Source: Paenibacillus polymyxa (GTDB taxonomy: Bacteria > Bacillota > Bacilli > Paenibacillales > Paenibacillaceae). Taken from it: a stretch of DNA of 63,868 nt. This document shows, one piece after another, positions 52,476 to 61,186 of this stretch (its first letter is position 1; each line of letters opens with the position of its first letter). Location: contig NZ_JAGGNR010000051.1 of the NCBI RefSeq assembly GCF_018614975.1, positions 1 to 63,868 of the forward strand, read 5' to 3'. Made by a program: the position numbers and the translations under genes. The notes beneath the pieces are model-generated. The model was not told the DNA's origin, ran no database searches, and was given only the letters and a program-made list of their open reading frames with translations.

Positions 52476-53303
52476 TTATTCGAGCGTCAGCATCTGATGT
52501 ACAAACTTTTTCAGATTCGCGCTTGTCTCACTAAGCTGTTCGATACTTTCCATGAATTCGGTAACAAGCTTGGCCTGATCCACTGTTGCGGTTGTAATCT
52601 GACCGATCTCCTGCTCCATATGTTTCATGGAATCTTGCACGCTACCTAAGGATGATTCGATATCAGCTGCTGCTTGTTTCGTATGATCCGACAGCTTGCG
52701 TACTTCACTGGCAACTACACCAAAGCCGGCTCCCTGATCACCCACTCGAGCTGCCTCTATCATGGCGTTGAGTCCAAGCAGATTGGTTTGTTCCGATACT
52801 TCACGAATGACGTTTGTTACTTTAGACACACTGACGGAGTTCTCTGAAGCTTTTTTGGAGTTGCGCAGAATTTCTTCCGAGGTTGCAGAGAGTTCTTCGG
52901 AATGTGCCGCAATCTGCTGAATGCCACCGACGAGCGCATGAATGGTTGTTTCATTTTCACGGATCAGATTTTCGAGGGTCATATGGCTATCCAGCGCGTA
53001 GTTTACACCTAATATACCAACGACCTGATCGTTCTCTTTAATAGGAATCAAGATGGCATCAAAAGGTCTGCCTTGCAGATCACCAGGCATACGTGCCACG
53101 GTACGTGTATCCTTGTTGGTGAGCATTTTGAAGTTTTTATAATCGTCATGCAGCTCATCTCCAACCTTCACGCCAATCTCCAGACTTTTTGCTTCGGAAA
53201 AATACAATACTTTCTCATGATCATTAATGGATATGGATATGTCGTCACGGAACATTTGGCTAACAAAAGGCGTAGCATTTACCAGAGATTCAAGAGTATT
53301 CAA
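52476..53303 (-). CDS. Soluble methyl-accepting chemotaxis-type transducer
   Basis: A 275-aa protein with no membrane segment. Residues about 1-115 are a small sensor resembling a PAS/cache-like fold (SISINDHEKVLYFSEAKSLE; IPIKENDQVVGILGVNYALD). Residues about 120-275 form a shortened signalling coiled coil with the hairpin tip EQTNLLGLNAMIEAARVGDQ and GAGFGVVASEVRKL. It resembles B. subtilis YfmS. It would signal to CheA from the cytosol. Monocistronic. Confidence 0.9.
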   Translation of the reverse strand: MNTLESLVNATPFVSQMFRDDISISINDHEKVLYFSEAKSLEIGVKVGDELHDDYKNFKMLTNKDTRTVARMPGDLQGRPFDAILIPIKENDQVVGILGVNYALDSHMTLENLIRENETTIHALVGGIQQIAAHSEELSATSEEILRNSKKASENSVSVSKVTNVIREVSEQTNLLGLNAMIEAARVGDQGAGFGVVASEVRKLSDHTKQAAADIESSLGSVQDSMKHMEQEIGQITTATVDQAKLVTEFMESIEQLSETSANLKKFVHQMLTLE

Positions 53304-53562
53304 TGTGCATCTTTCCTTCCCGATACAAAAAGTGGAATTTTTCGTCCTAGTATTTATATCGGTAACGTTTTCTCGTTTTTAAACCATTGTTTAAATTTAA
53401 GTTAACTTGGAGACACAAGGTGACTGAATCTGATATAATTGTAAGCGTAATCAAAAATCTGTAGCCACCACCGAACATGTCAGTTATACTGGGATTATTA
53501 TTCGGCTATTCAGAAGATAACCAAGGGACATACCTACTTCCCGGTAAGGGGATTACTCACCT

Positions 53563-53580
53563 AGGTTAAGCGCTATACCT
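53563..53580. promoter_or_regulatory. AGCGCT-centred palindrome upstream of GH105
   Basis: AGGTTAAGCGCTATACCT is an 18-bp near-palindrome (14 of 18 symmetric) about 85 nt before the gene. It fits cre poorly (4 mismatches), so a local LacI-family or other dimeric regulator is more likely. Confidence 0.4.
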
Positions 53581-53665
53581 CATTACTGCATATTAGTTTG
53601 GTGCTCCAGTGTGGATGGTATGAATGCAATGATATAAGACTTTATTTCAGGCGAGAGAAGGATGT

Positions 53666-55918
53666 GTGCCATCGATGACGACCTATTTCAGTGAACCGCA
53701 GAGCATGTATTACCGATTTGGAGAAGATCAGGATCAGGTGCTGAAGGTACTGGCCGAGAGGTATATTGGAGCCAATGCGCAGGCTGATTTTGTATATCGG
53801 GTATTCCAGAAGTCTGGTATTTTGCAAAATGAAAAAGGGCTTTATGATCTGAATTTAGGTAAACGCTTTCCTGACACACCCAAAGACCATATGTCCTATG
53901 CAGCTGCGCTGGTCTGGGGGGATGAGGACCGGAATCTGGATGTGTTGGTCCGCTGTTATGGACCTGTTCGCTTCTATTTCAATGAGCAGATGGTCTATCG
54001 CTCAACCGTAATGGATGAGATTAGTCCAGACGCAACGGTGAAGCTCAGCATCGACATCAAGCCTGGTTGGAACACCATATGGCTGGAAATGAAAAATACT
54101 CCTGCCGGATTTGGCTGCCAATTTGGGTCAGATGAAGGAAAAGTGCGCATTTTGAACGTATTTGCTCCATTCCAGGAGAGACAGGGGCAAGCGGGGTGGG
54201 TGTTCTCCCAACCGAACCCAGCCACGAGTAAACAACCGGACCTGCTTGGAAAAGAATCAGACTTCAGCTTGAATTGGCTGCCTGAGACAGACTGGTCTGA
54301 TGAAGATAGCACCAAGCCAGCTCTCGAGAGAATATACGGGCATCTTCCTGGTCGGCATGCTTATGCTTGGACCCATCTGAACAATAACGATTCAACCGGA
54401 AATGCGGTACGATTGTCAGGTCAATCCTCCGGTTCTTTAAGTATATGGATTAGCGGCAAGCCCGTGGCGCAAGTGAAGGAAGCGGGTCCGTTCGAGGTAG
54501 ATGTACCAGCCTCTTTTGGACGGAGTGACCTGCTTGTCCGAAGTGAATGCACCGAAACGGCAAAACCATGGCATTTTAATTTGAGCGCAACCGTTTCGGG
54601 TAAGCCACTTCTACTTGAACTTCCTCAGCGTGTTCACGGTGCTTCCGGAGAGTCTTGGTTATATGTCGGCCCTTTTGAATCGGGGGTTGAACCGGATTTG
54701 CAGGATCTGACCCGAACGGATCGAGTGTACCAAACAGGATTAGAACAGACATATTGGCGCTTGGATCGACCGGATGCCTGGATCAGACCCTATTATGAAA
54801 ATGCCATGTTAAGCAACAAATGGACAGTGGGCAGTGTGACTAATTATGGTCGCTGGGACTATCCATTGGGTGTCACTGTATATGGTCTATTACGGACGGG
54901 GCGTTATTTGCAGAGACCGGACATTACACGTTATGCGGCTGAGCATGTACAGGCATGTACCCAGATGTATGAATACTCCTTATGGGATCGGGAGCAGTAT
55001 GGTTTCCCAGCAGTTAATCAACAATTGGTCATGCTGAAAATGCTGGATAACTGTGGTTCTTTTGGTTCAGCCATGCTGGAAGCGTACTCCGAGTGTCATG
55101 AACCAACGTTTCTTCCGATTGCTGAACGGATCGCCGATTTCATGCTTTCCCGTTTGGAACGACAGGAGGATGGGGCATTTTATCGCACATGCGTAGGGGA
55201 GTATGCAGAGAATACCATGTGGGCAGATGACCTCTATATGAGCACGCCGTTTCTCGTTCGTTATGCCCGGGTGACAGGCAACTCAACCGCATTGGATGAA
55301 GCCGCCAGACAATTTTCACTGTATCGGAAGTATCTGTTTATGCCTGAGTTCAAGATTATGTCCCATGTGTATGATTTCAAATATGGACAGGCAACGCAGA
55401 TTCCATGGGGACGGGGGAATGGCTGGACACTGTTTTCCTTGACGGAAGTACTGGAAGCTTTGCCAACAGAGCATCCTGAGCGCCCGACTCTAATTCATTT
55501 CTTCAATGAGCTGTGTGAAGGGTACGCGGCACTCCAAGGGGAAAGCGGGTTGTGGCATCAGGTGTTGAATGTTCCGCAGACGTATGAAGAAGCCTCCTGC
55601 ACGGCGATGTTTGCCTATGGTTTTGCGAGAGGTGTACGCTTTGGCTGGTTTAAAGACCCTGAAGTTTACGTCACGGCTGCCGAGCGGGCTTGGAAGGGAC
55701 TCATCTGCAAAGCGATTGACCGTCAAGGGAATGTCCATGGCGTGTGCAGTGGATCACGATATGCGTTTACGGCAGAGTATTATGATCAGGACTTGCGTAC
55801 CGTCACCAATGACAATCACGGAATAGGCATTATGATGCTGGCAGGAACTGAAGTAGCCAAAATGAAGAAACATCTGGCTGAACACAGGGTGTCTTCACCT
55901 GCGGTCTCACATTCCTGA
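53666..55918 (+). CDS. GH88/GH105-like unsaturated uronyl hydrolase with N-terminal accessory region
   Basis: A 750-aa protein. The C-terminal portion (about 375-735) is the (alpha/alpha)6 barrel of GH105/GH88: NTMWADDLYMSTPFLVRYAR (Asp521, the likely general acid), IPWGRGNGWTLFSL and SGLWHQVLN. These enzymes hydrate and cleave delta-4,5-unsaturated uronic acids left by polysaccharide lyases. The first 370 residues are beta-rich and not usual for the family (YteR is about 370 aa in total), perhaps a binding domain. GTG 53666 is close to AAGGA; ATG 53675 is an alternative start. No signal peptide. It has its own terminator and precedes the ABC operon. Confidence 0.85.
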   Translation: MPSMTTYFSEPQSMYYRFGEDQDQVLKVLAERYIGANAQADFVYRVFQKSGILQNEKGLYDLNLGKRFPDTPKDHMSYAAALVWGDEDRNLDVLVRCYGPVRFYFNEQMVYRSTVMDEISPDATVKLSIDIKPGWNTIWLEMKNTPAGFGCQFGSDEGKVRILNVFAPFQERQGQAGWVFSQPNPATSKQPDLLGKESDFSLNWLPETDWSDEDSTKPALERIYGHLPGRHAYAWTHLNNNDSTGNAVRLSGQSSGSLSIWISGKPVAQVKEAGPFEVDVPASFGRSDLLVRSECTETAKPWHFNLSATVSGKPLLLELPQRVHGASGESWLYVGPFESGVEPDLQDLTRTDRVYQTGLEQTYWRLDRPDAWIRPYYENAMLSNKWTVGSVTNYGRWDYPLGVTVYGLLRTGRYLQRPDITRYAAEHVQACTQMYEYSLWDREQYGFPAVNQQLVMLKMLDNCGSFGSAMLEAYSECHEPTFLPIAERIADFMLSRLERQEDGAFYRTCVGEYAENTMWADDLYMSTPFLVRYARVTGNSTALDEAARQFSLYRKYLFMPEFKIMSHVYDFKYGQATQIPWGRGNGWTLFSLTEVLEALPTEHPERPTLIHFFNELCEGYAALQGESGLWHQVLNVPQTYEEASCTAMFAYGFARGVRFGWFKDPEVYVTAAERAWKGLICKAIDRQGNVHGVCSGSRYAFTAEYYDQDLRTVTNDNHGIGIMMLAGTEVAKMKKHLAEHRVSSPAVSHS

Positions 55919-55943
55919 CAGACCACATTTGAGACGGGAACAT

Positions 55944-55976
55944 CACCGCCGGGAATGGTATTCCCGGTGGTTTTTG
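55944..55976 (+). terminator. Rho-independent terminator after GH105
   Basis: ACCGCCGGGAAT (55945-55956) pairs with ATTCCCGGTGGT (55960-55971), followed by T residues. Confidence 0.92.
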
Positions 55977-55998
55977 ATTCCTGTAACTCCTTACTTTT

Positions 55999-56027
55999 TT
56001 GACAGGAAAGCTTACTTTTGTTTATGT
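55999..56027 (+). promoter_or_regulatory. Promoter of the second ABC operon
   Basis: A perfect -35 TTGACA (55999-56004) with a weak -10 (TTATGT, 56022-56027) at 17-nt spacing. Confidence 0.45.
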
Positions 56028-56059
56028 CATGTGCAGCAATGGACCGATACAATAGGTTT

Positions 56060-56073
56060 TGTAAGCGATTCCA
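56060..56073 (+). promoter_or_regulatory. cre site (CcpA operator)
   Basis: TGTAAGCGATTCCA matches the cre consensus TGWAANCGNTNWCA at 13 of 14 positions. It lies about 30 nt downstream of the promoter and 15 nt before the ribosome binding site, a position where CcpA blocks elongation or initiation. Confidence 0.7.
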
Positions 56074-56102
56074 CATATGCAAGAAGGGGAGGAAATTCAT
56101 TT

Positions 56103-57443
56103 ATGATGATTACAAAAAAGTGGGTAACCCTGTTCTGCCTGTCCCTGTTATTGTTCGCTACAGCCTGTTCTGGAGGGGCCACCGATACACCAACTTCTCC
56201 TGGTGAAGCAAGTGGAAGTGAAGGAGATTCATCAGGCAAGATTGAACTGCGCATGACCTGGTGGGGATCACAGACCAGACATGAACTGACGACCAAAGTG
56301 ATCCAATTGTTTGAAGAGAAACATCCGGGAATCACCATTAAGCCTGAATATTCCGGTTGGGACGGTTACTTTGACAAGTTGACTACACAGGTAGCCGGTT
56401 CGAATGCACCGGATATCATCCAGATGGATTACGCCTTTCTGACTGACTTTGCCCGGCGGGGTGCCTTGCTTGATCTGACTCCGTTTGCAGAGAGCAAAGA
56501 GCTGCGGACAGAGGATCATGATCAGAGCATGATTACAGCCGGTTCGATTGACGATAAATTATATGCGATTACCCTCGGAGTTAACGCACCAGGTGTCATA
56601 TATGACGCCACCGTATTTCAGGAATTAGGTATCGAAGAACCACAAGAGAGCTGGACATGGAAGGATTTTGGGGATATTGCGACCCAGATTGCCGCAGCCA
56701 AAGGTGAGGGGTTCTATGGATCTGCAGACATTTCCGGTACAACGAACATGTTTGAAGTGTTTATCCGCCAATCCGGGAAAGGATTGTTCGACGGTGGCAC
56801 AATGACTGCTACCAGCGAGGAGCTTCAGCAATGGTTCGATATGTGGAGCGCACTACGCGAGAATGGTGGAGTGACCACAGCGGAGATAACGGCATCCACA
56901 ACCAATGCGCTGGAGACACGCCCGATCTCACTGGGCACAGCTGCCATGGACTTTGCATGGTCCAATCAATTGCTGACATTCCAGCAGGTGAACAAAAACC
57001 AGGATCATAAGCTTGGCATACAAGTGCTTCCGCATGGTGTAGGTGAAAAGCAAATCGGTGAATATCTGAAACCAGGCCAATTCCTCTCCGGTTATGGCAA
57101 AACCAAACATCCGAAGGAAGTTGCCATGTTCATTGATTTCATGGTCAATGATCCAGAAGCAACCGCTATTCTTGGTTCTGAGCGTGGTGTGCCGGTTAAC
57201 TCAAGCATTCGTGAGCAGATGCAGCCAACGCTGCCGGAAGCGGAGCAAGTCATTTTCCAATTTATCGATACCGTATCGAAGCATTCCAGTGAGATTGATC
57301 CACCATACCCGCAAGGATTCGCTGAAGTGGACACAAGTTTCAAGAGCGCAAGCGAGCAGATCGCCTTCGGTCAAGGCAATACTCCAGATGTCATTGCCCA
57401 GTTTATTGAAGGAGCCAAGGCTACGCTTGGATCGAGTCAATAA
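56103..57443 (+). CDS. Sugar-binding lipoprotein of ABC importer (SBP family 1)
   Basis: A 446-aa solute-binding protein. GGGGAGG (56086-56092) is 10 nt before ATG 56103, which gives a lipoprotein signal (MMITKKWVTL, lipobox FATAC with Cys22). Family-1 blocks are ELRMTWWGSQTRHE, FEEKHPGITIKPEYSGWDGY and APDIIQMDYA. The earlier in-frame region overlaps the terminator and cre site and is not coding. It begins an operon of binding protein, two permeases and the two-component pair. Confidence 0.92.
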   Translation: MMITKKWVTLFCLSLLLFATACSGGATDTPTSPGEASGSEGDSSGKIELRMTWWGSQTRHELTTKVIQLFEEKHPGITIKPEYSGWDGYFDKLTTQVAGSNAPDIIQMDYAFLTDFARRGALLDLTPFAESKELRTEDHDQSMITAGSIDDKLYAITLGVNAPGVIYDATVFQELGIEEPQESWTWKDFGDIATQIAAAKGEGFYGSADISGTTNMFEVFIRQSGKGLFDGGTMTATSEELQQWFDMWSALRENGGVTTAEITASTTNALETRPISLGTAAMDFAWSNQLLTFQQVNKNQDHKLGIQVLPHGVGEKQIGEYLKPGQFLSGYGKTKHPKEVAMFIDFMVNDPEATAILGSERGVPVNSSIREQMQPTLPEAEQVIFQFIDTVSKHSSEIDPPYPQGFAEVDTSFKSASEQIAFGQGNTPDVIAQFIEGAKATLGSSQ

Positions 57444-57490
57444 TGATTGAAACTGTCTCAGACTTCTAATTCTGCGGGGAGGTTGCGAAG

Positions 57491-58441
57491 ATGACGACAT
57501 CACAGGTCACTCAAGCCCGAATCGAGCGTGTAGCTACCCGGCGGGTCAAACGAAGATATGCGCATAATGGAGCAGCGCTTCTGTTCCTTGCCCCATGGCT
57601 TGTCGGATTGTTATTTCTCACCTTGGGTCCAATGTTGGTATCGTTATACATCTCGTTCACCGATTACAGTATCCTGGCCGCCCCTTCCTGGGTCGGTCTG
57701 GATAATTACACGACGATGTTTACATCGGATAAACTGTTTACCCAGTCGCTCAAAGTCACCTTCACATATGTCGCTGTATCGGTACCGGTCAAGTTGATCT
57801 TTGCGCTGCTGGTAGCCATGTTGCTCAATAAAGGGATTCGAGGGCTCGGTATTTACCGGACAGTGTATTATATTCCGACATTGCTTGGAGGTAGCGTGGC
57901 GATTGCCATGTTGTGGCGTAAAATGCTGGGTGGGGACGGGCTACTCAATAGTGTGCTTGCCATGGTGGGCATTAAGGCACCCGATTGGGTTGCTAATCCG
58001 AAGTATGCCCTGTACTCCATTGTGCTGTTATCCGTATGGCAGTTTGGATCATCCATGATTATTTTCCTGGCAGGTTTGAAGCAGATTCCACCTGAATATG
58101 ATGAAGCCTCAGCGGTAGATGGTGCAGGTCCTCTGCGGAGATTCTTTTATATAACGTTGCCGATTCTGTCACCCGTCATCTTTTTCAATCTCGTGATGCA
58201 ACTGATTACGTCTTTTCAATCATTCACACAGGCTTTTGTTATCAGTAATGGTAGCGGAGGACCAGTGAATTCAACCTTAATGTACTCTCTGTATCTGTAC
58301 AAAAAAGGATTCTCATTCTTTCAGATGGGCTATGCTTCCGCGATGGCCTGGGTGCTGGTCATCCTGATTGGCGTATTTACATTGCTAGTATTCCGCAGCA
58401 GCAAGCTGTGGGTGCACTATGAGGATGGTGGGAAATCATGA
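57491..58441 (+). CDS. Sugar ABC transporter permease (MalF-like)
   Basis: A 316-aa CUT1 permease with six membrane spans after a basic N terminus (RVATRRVKRRYAHNG). The EAA motif is YDEASAVDGAGPLRRFFYITLP. GGGGAGG is 8 nt before ATG. It overlaps the next permease by 4 nt. Confidence 0.93.
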   Translation: MTTSQVTQARIERVATRRVKRRYAHNGAALLFLAPWLVGLLFLTLGPMLVSLYISFTDYSILAAPSWVGLDNYTTMFTSDKLFTQSLKVTFTYVAVSVPVKLIFALLVAMLLNKGIRGLGIYRTVYYIPTLLGGSVAIAMLWRKMLGGDGLLNSVLAMVGIKAPDWVANPKYALYSIVLLSVWQFGSSMIIFLAGLKQIPPEYDEASAVDGAGPLRRFFYITLPILSPVIFFNLVMQLITSFQSFTQAFVISNGSGGPVNSTLMYSLYLYKKGFSFFQMGYASAMAWVLVILIGVFTLLVFRSSKLWVHYEDGGKS

Positions 58442-59286
58442 TTGGACAACGGAACTCTACAGCATGGGTTGTCAGCAAACATGTGCTGATCTCAGGCATC
58501 GCCTTTGTCATGCTCTACCCGATCCTCTGGATGCTGGGCAGCTCATTCAAACCGGGACATATGATCTTTACAGAGACCTGGTTTTGGCCACAGGAATGGA
58601 ATTGGAAAAATTACATCAATGGCTGGTCGGGTATTCAGGGCAATCCATTCTCCCGGTTCCTGACCAACTCCGTCATCCTGTCGCTTGGTGCCGTGCTCGG
58701 CAATGTCATTTCCTGCTCTATGGCGGCATATGCCTTCGCCCGACTGAATTTTCGTTTCAAAGCCATCTGCTTCGGCCTGATGCTTATGACAATCATGCTG
58801 CCCCATCATGTGACGCTGATCCCGCAGTATATTCTCTTCAACCACCTGGAGTGGGTGAACACGTATCTGCCGCTTGTGGTGCCAAAATGGCTGGCGACCG
58901 ACGCCTTCTTCATTTTCCTCATGGTACAGTTCTTCCGGGGATTGCCCAAAGAGCTGGATGAGGCGGCAACTATCGATGGATGCGGTCCTGTGAAAATATA
59001 CACCAAAATCATCATTCCACTTGCTTTTCCAGCGCTGGTTACCACGATGATCTTTACGTTCTTGTGGACATGGGACGACTTCTTCAGTCAGCTGATCTAC
59101 TTGAGTGACGTTAGCAAATACACTGTACCGCTGGGTCTGCGTCTGTTCCTTGATTCCAGTTCTCAATCCGATTGGGGTCCGATGTTTGCCATGTCGGTGT
59201 TGTCGCTGGTGCCATGTTTCATTGTATTTATCTTGTGTCAAAAGTACTTCGTGGAAGGAATCGCGACCTCTGGGCTCAAAGGGTAA
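58438..59286 (+). CDS. Sugar ABC transporter permease (MalG-like)
   Basis: A 282-aa second CUT1 permease. EAA motif LDEAATIDGCGPVKIYTKII; ends YFVEGIATSGLKG as in the MalG/LacG group. ATGA overlap with the previous gene. The ATPase is again absent and would be supplied in trans. Confidence 0.93.
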   Translation: MIGQRNSTAWVVSKHVLISGIAFVMLYPILWMLGSSFKPGHMIFTETWFWPQEWNWKNYINGWSGIQGNPFSRFLTNSVILSLGAVLGNVISCSMAAYAFARLNFRFKAICFGLMLMTIMLPHHVTLIPQYILFNHLEWVNTYLPLVVPKWLATDAFFIFLMVQFFRGLPKELDEAATIDGCGPVKIYTKIIIPLAFPALVTTMIFTFLWTWDDFFSQLIYLSDVSKYTVPLGLRLFLDSSSQSDWGPMFAMSVLSLVPCFIVFILCQKYFVEGIATSGLKG

Positions 59287-59314
59287 TTCCAAGACGAAAC
59301 GAGTTGATTTTTCC

Positions 59315-61186
59315 ATGGGGAAAGGAAGATGGTCTTCATTCATTGATCAAAAGCTGCAACAAAGCAAGCTCTCCACATTGATGGTGACTTGCTTTATTGC
59401 GTTTAACCTGTTGCTTGTCTCGGTTGTCGTCTGGCTGGCATATCAGTCTTTCTCAGCAGTCACCTTTGCCGAGATTAGCAAAGCACGCCTGGCTCTTCTG
59501 AACGAAAGCACACGTCGGGGATTTGATTTCATCACAGGGGTAACCGGAACTGCCTATTCTTTGGCAAGCAATCGGGAATTGTCCAGTCTGCTAGAAACGG
59601 CTGATACGGGCAGGCTTGCACAGATTCACCAGCGGAGAGAAGTCTCTCGAATTCTGGATCATACCATGGTCGTGAGTGAAGGCATTACTTCCATCGAACT
59701 GTACACGGATGTCTTTAATGAAGTGACAGTGACTATGGCTGATCGCATATTTCCGGTGGACACCATCGCACAACACGACTCTTGGTTTGCTACCCTGGAA
59801 AAGGCTGATGCGGCTTGGGTTCCACTGCGCGAGAACGAATCGGGCCAATCCCTGGTCGGATACGCCCAGCGGATTTTTGATAGTCGAGGCGGAACGGTTG
59901 CCTATGTGCTCATTCGACTGAGTAGGGCGGACATCGTACGCAGGTTTGCTGATGTACCCATGGTGCTTGATGGAAAAGTCCTGCTGGTAGATACGGCTGG
60001 TAATGTCGTAATGCAGATGGGGAGAGTTGATCCAGCGGGGGAGAATGAACGAGCGGATAGAAGAAATGAAGCGAGTGCAGTTCAAGAAACGAGTGAGGTT
60101 GTAAACCCATCTTCTTCTATTATAGATAGTGCATGGATTCAGAAACATGTCCAACCTGGTGAAGATGGATACGAAGTGGTTTCCGGCCAACCCGGTGGTG
60201 CTCAATTGGTGCTGTACTCCAGGCCAGCCATGCTTCAGTGGCGCCTTGTACAGACTATTCCGGTATATACACTGTTATCTCCGCTCAGACAAGCGGGCTG
60301 GCAGATCCTCGGCATCGCCGTGCTGGGACTATTATGCTCGGCTGTGCTGGCGTACCTGTTTGTAAGGCAGATCATCCGCCCTCTGCGACAATTGATCAAG
60401 CGAATGAGACAACTGGAGAAAGGGGACTTCGATACCCGGGTGCATCTTTCGTTTACGGAGGAATATGCCCACTTGGCATATGGATTTAATCACATGGCTT
60501 CACAACTCACGACGCTGATGGAGCAGGTGAAGGATGAGAGCCGGGCTAAGCGCGAAGCCCAGACGGGCTTGCTTGAGGCCCAGATCAAACCCCATTTTTT
60601 ATACAACACCCTCGACATGATCCACTGGCGCGCACTTGATTACGAAGCCAAGGATATTAGTCGTATGATTGTGCAGCTCAGTAAGCTGTTACGGATCGGA
60701 CTGAGTGGGGGGAGATTGTTTATACGGGTTCGTGATGAGTTGGAACATGCCCGTTGTTACGTTAACATCCAGTCAGAACGGCTACCGTTCTCTATTCAAT
60801 ATCAGGAGCAGATCGATCCGCGTATTCGCGGTTGTTACATTCCCAAGATCATTTTGCAGCCCTTTATCGAAAATGCCGTTATGCACGGACACCCTGAAGA
60901 AGGTACACTTCGAATTCAGGTGCATATGCACGAAGTGGAAGGCCCGCATGAGGATATCGTTATTCGTATCACGGATAATGGGCGGGGGTTGCCGGAGGGG
61001 TGGAAACTCGAAGAGACGTGTGGCATCGGTGTACGGAATGTACATCAGCGCATCCAGCTTTATTGTGGGAAGAGGTATGGCGTTAAACTGGGCGATAGAG
61101 AGTCAGGTGGCGTGGAAGTGACCATTGCGCTGCCGCGTATTGAGACCGACGAGCAATTAAATCTATGGCTGGATGGTGAGAAATGA
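59315..61186 (+). CDS. Sensor histidine kinase, YesM-like (LytS/HPK7 group)
   Basis: A 623-aa kinase. TM1 (about 22-44), an extracellular dCache-like sensor (about 45-315), TM2 (about 325-347), HAMP (about 347-400), then His_kinase with QIKPHFLYNTLDMIHW (His427) and a HATPase_c domain (FIENAVMHGHPEEG; ITDNGRGLPEGW; GIGVRNVHQRI). ATG 59315 is 28 nt after the permease stop, with no strong ribosome binding site, so expression may depend on coupling. With the response regulator it senses extracellular sugar and controls the locus. Confidence 0.92.
   Translation: MGKGRWSSFIDQKLQQSKLSTLMVTCFIAFNLLLVSVVVWLAYQSFSAVTFAEISKARLALLNESTRRGFDFITGVTGTAYSLASNRELSSLLETADTGRLAQIHQRREVSRILDHTMVVSEGITSIELYTDVFNEVTVTMADRIFPVDTIAQHDSWFATLEKADAAWVPLRENESGQSLVGYAQRIFDSRGGTVAYVLIRLSRADIVRRFADVPMVLDGKVLLVDTAGNVVMQMGRVDPAGENERADRRNEASAVQETSEVVNPSSSIIDSAWIQKHVQPGEDGYEVVSGQPGGAQLVLYSRPAMLQWRLVQTIPVYTLLSPLRQAGWQILGIAVLGLLCSAVLAYLFVRQIIRPLRQLIKRMRQLEKGDFDTRVHLSFTEEYAHLAYGFNHMASQLTTLMEQVKDESRAKREAQTGLLEAQIKPHFLYNTLDMIHWRALDYEAKDISRMIVQLSKLLRIGLSGGRLFIRVRDELEHARCYVNIQSERLPFSIQYQEQIDPRIRGCYIPKIILQPFIENAVMHGHPEEGTLRIQVHMHEVEGPHEDIVIRITDNGRGLPEGWKLEETCGIGVRNVHQRIQLYCGKRYGVKLGDRESGGVEVTIALPRIETDEQLNLWLDGEK

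Noticed and set aside
53563..53580. Palindrome upstream of GH105 as a cre site
   Set aside because: Four mismatches to the cre consensus including outer TG and CA; kept only as a generic operator candidate.
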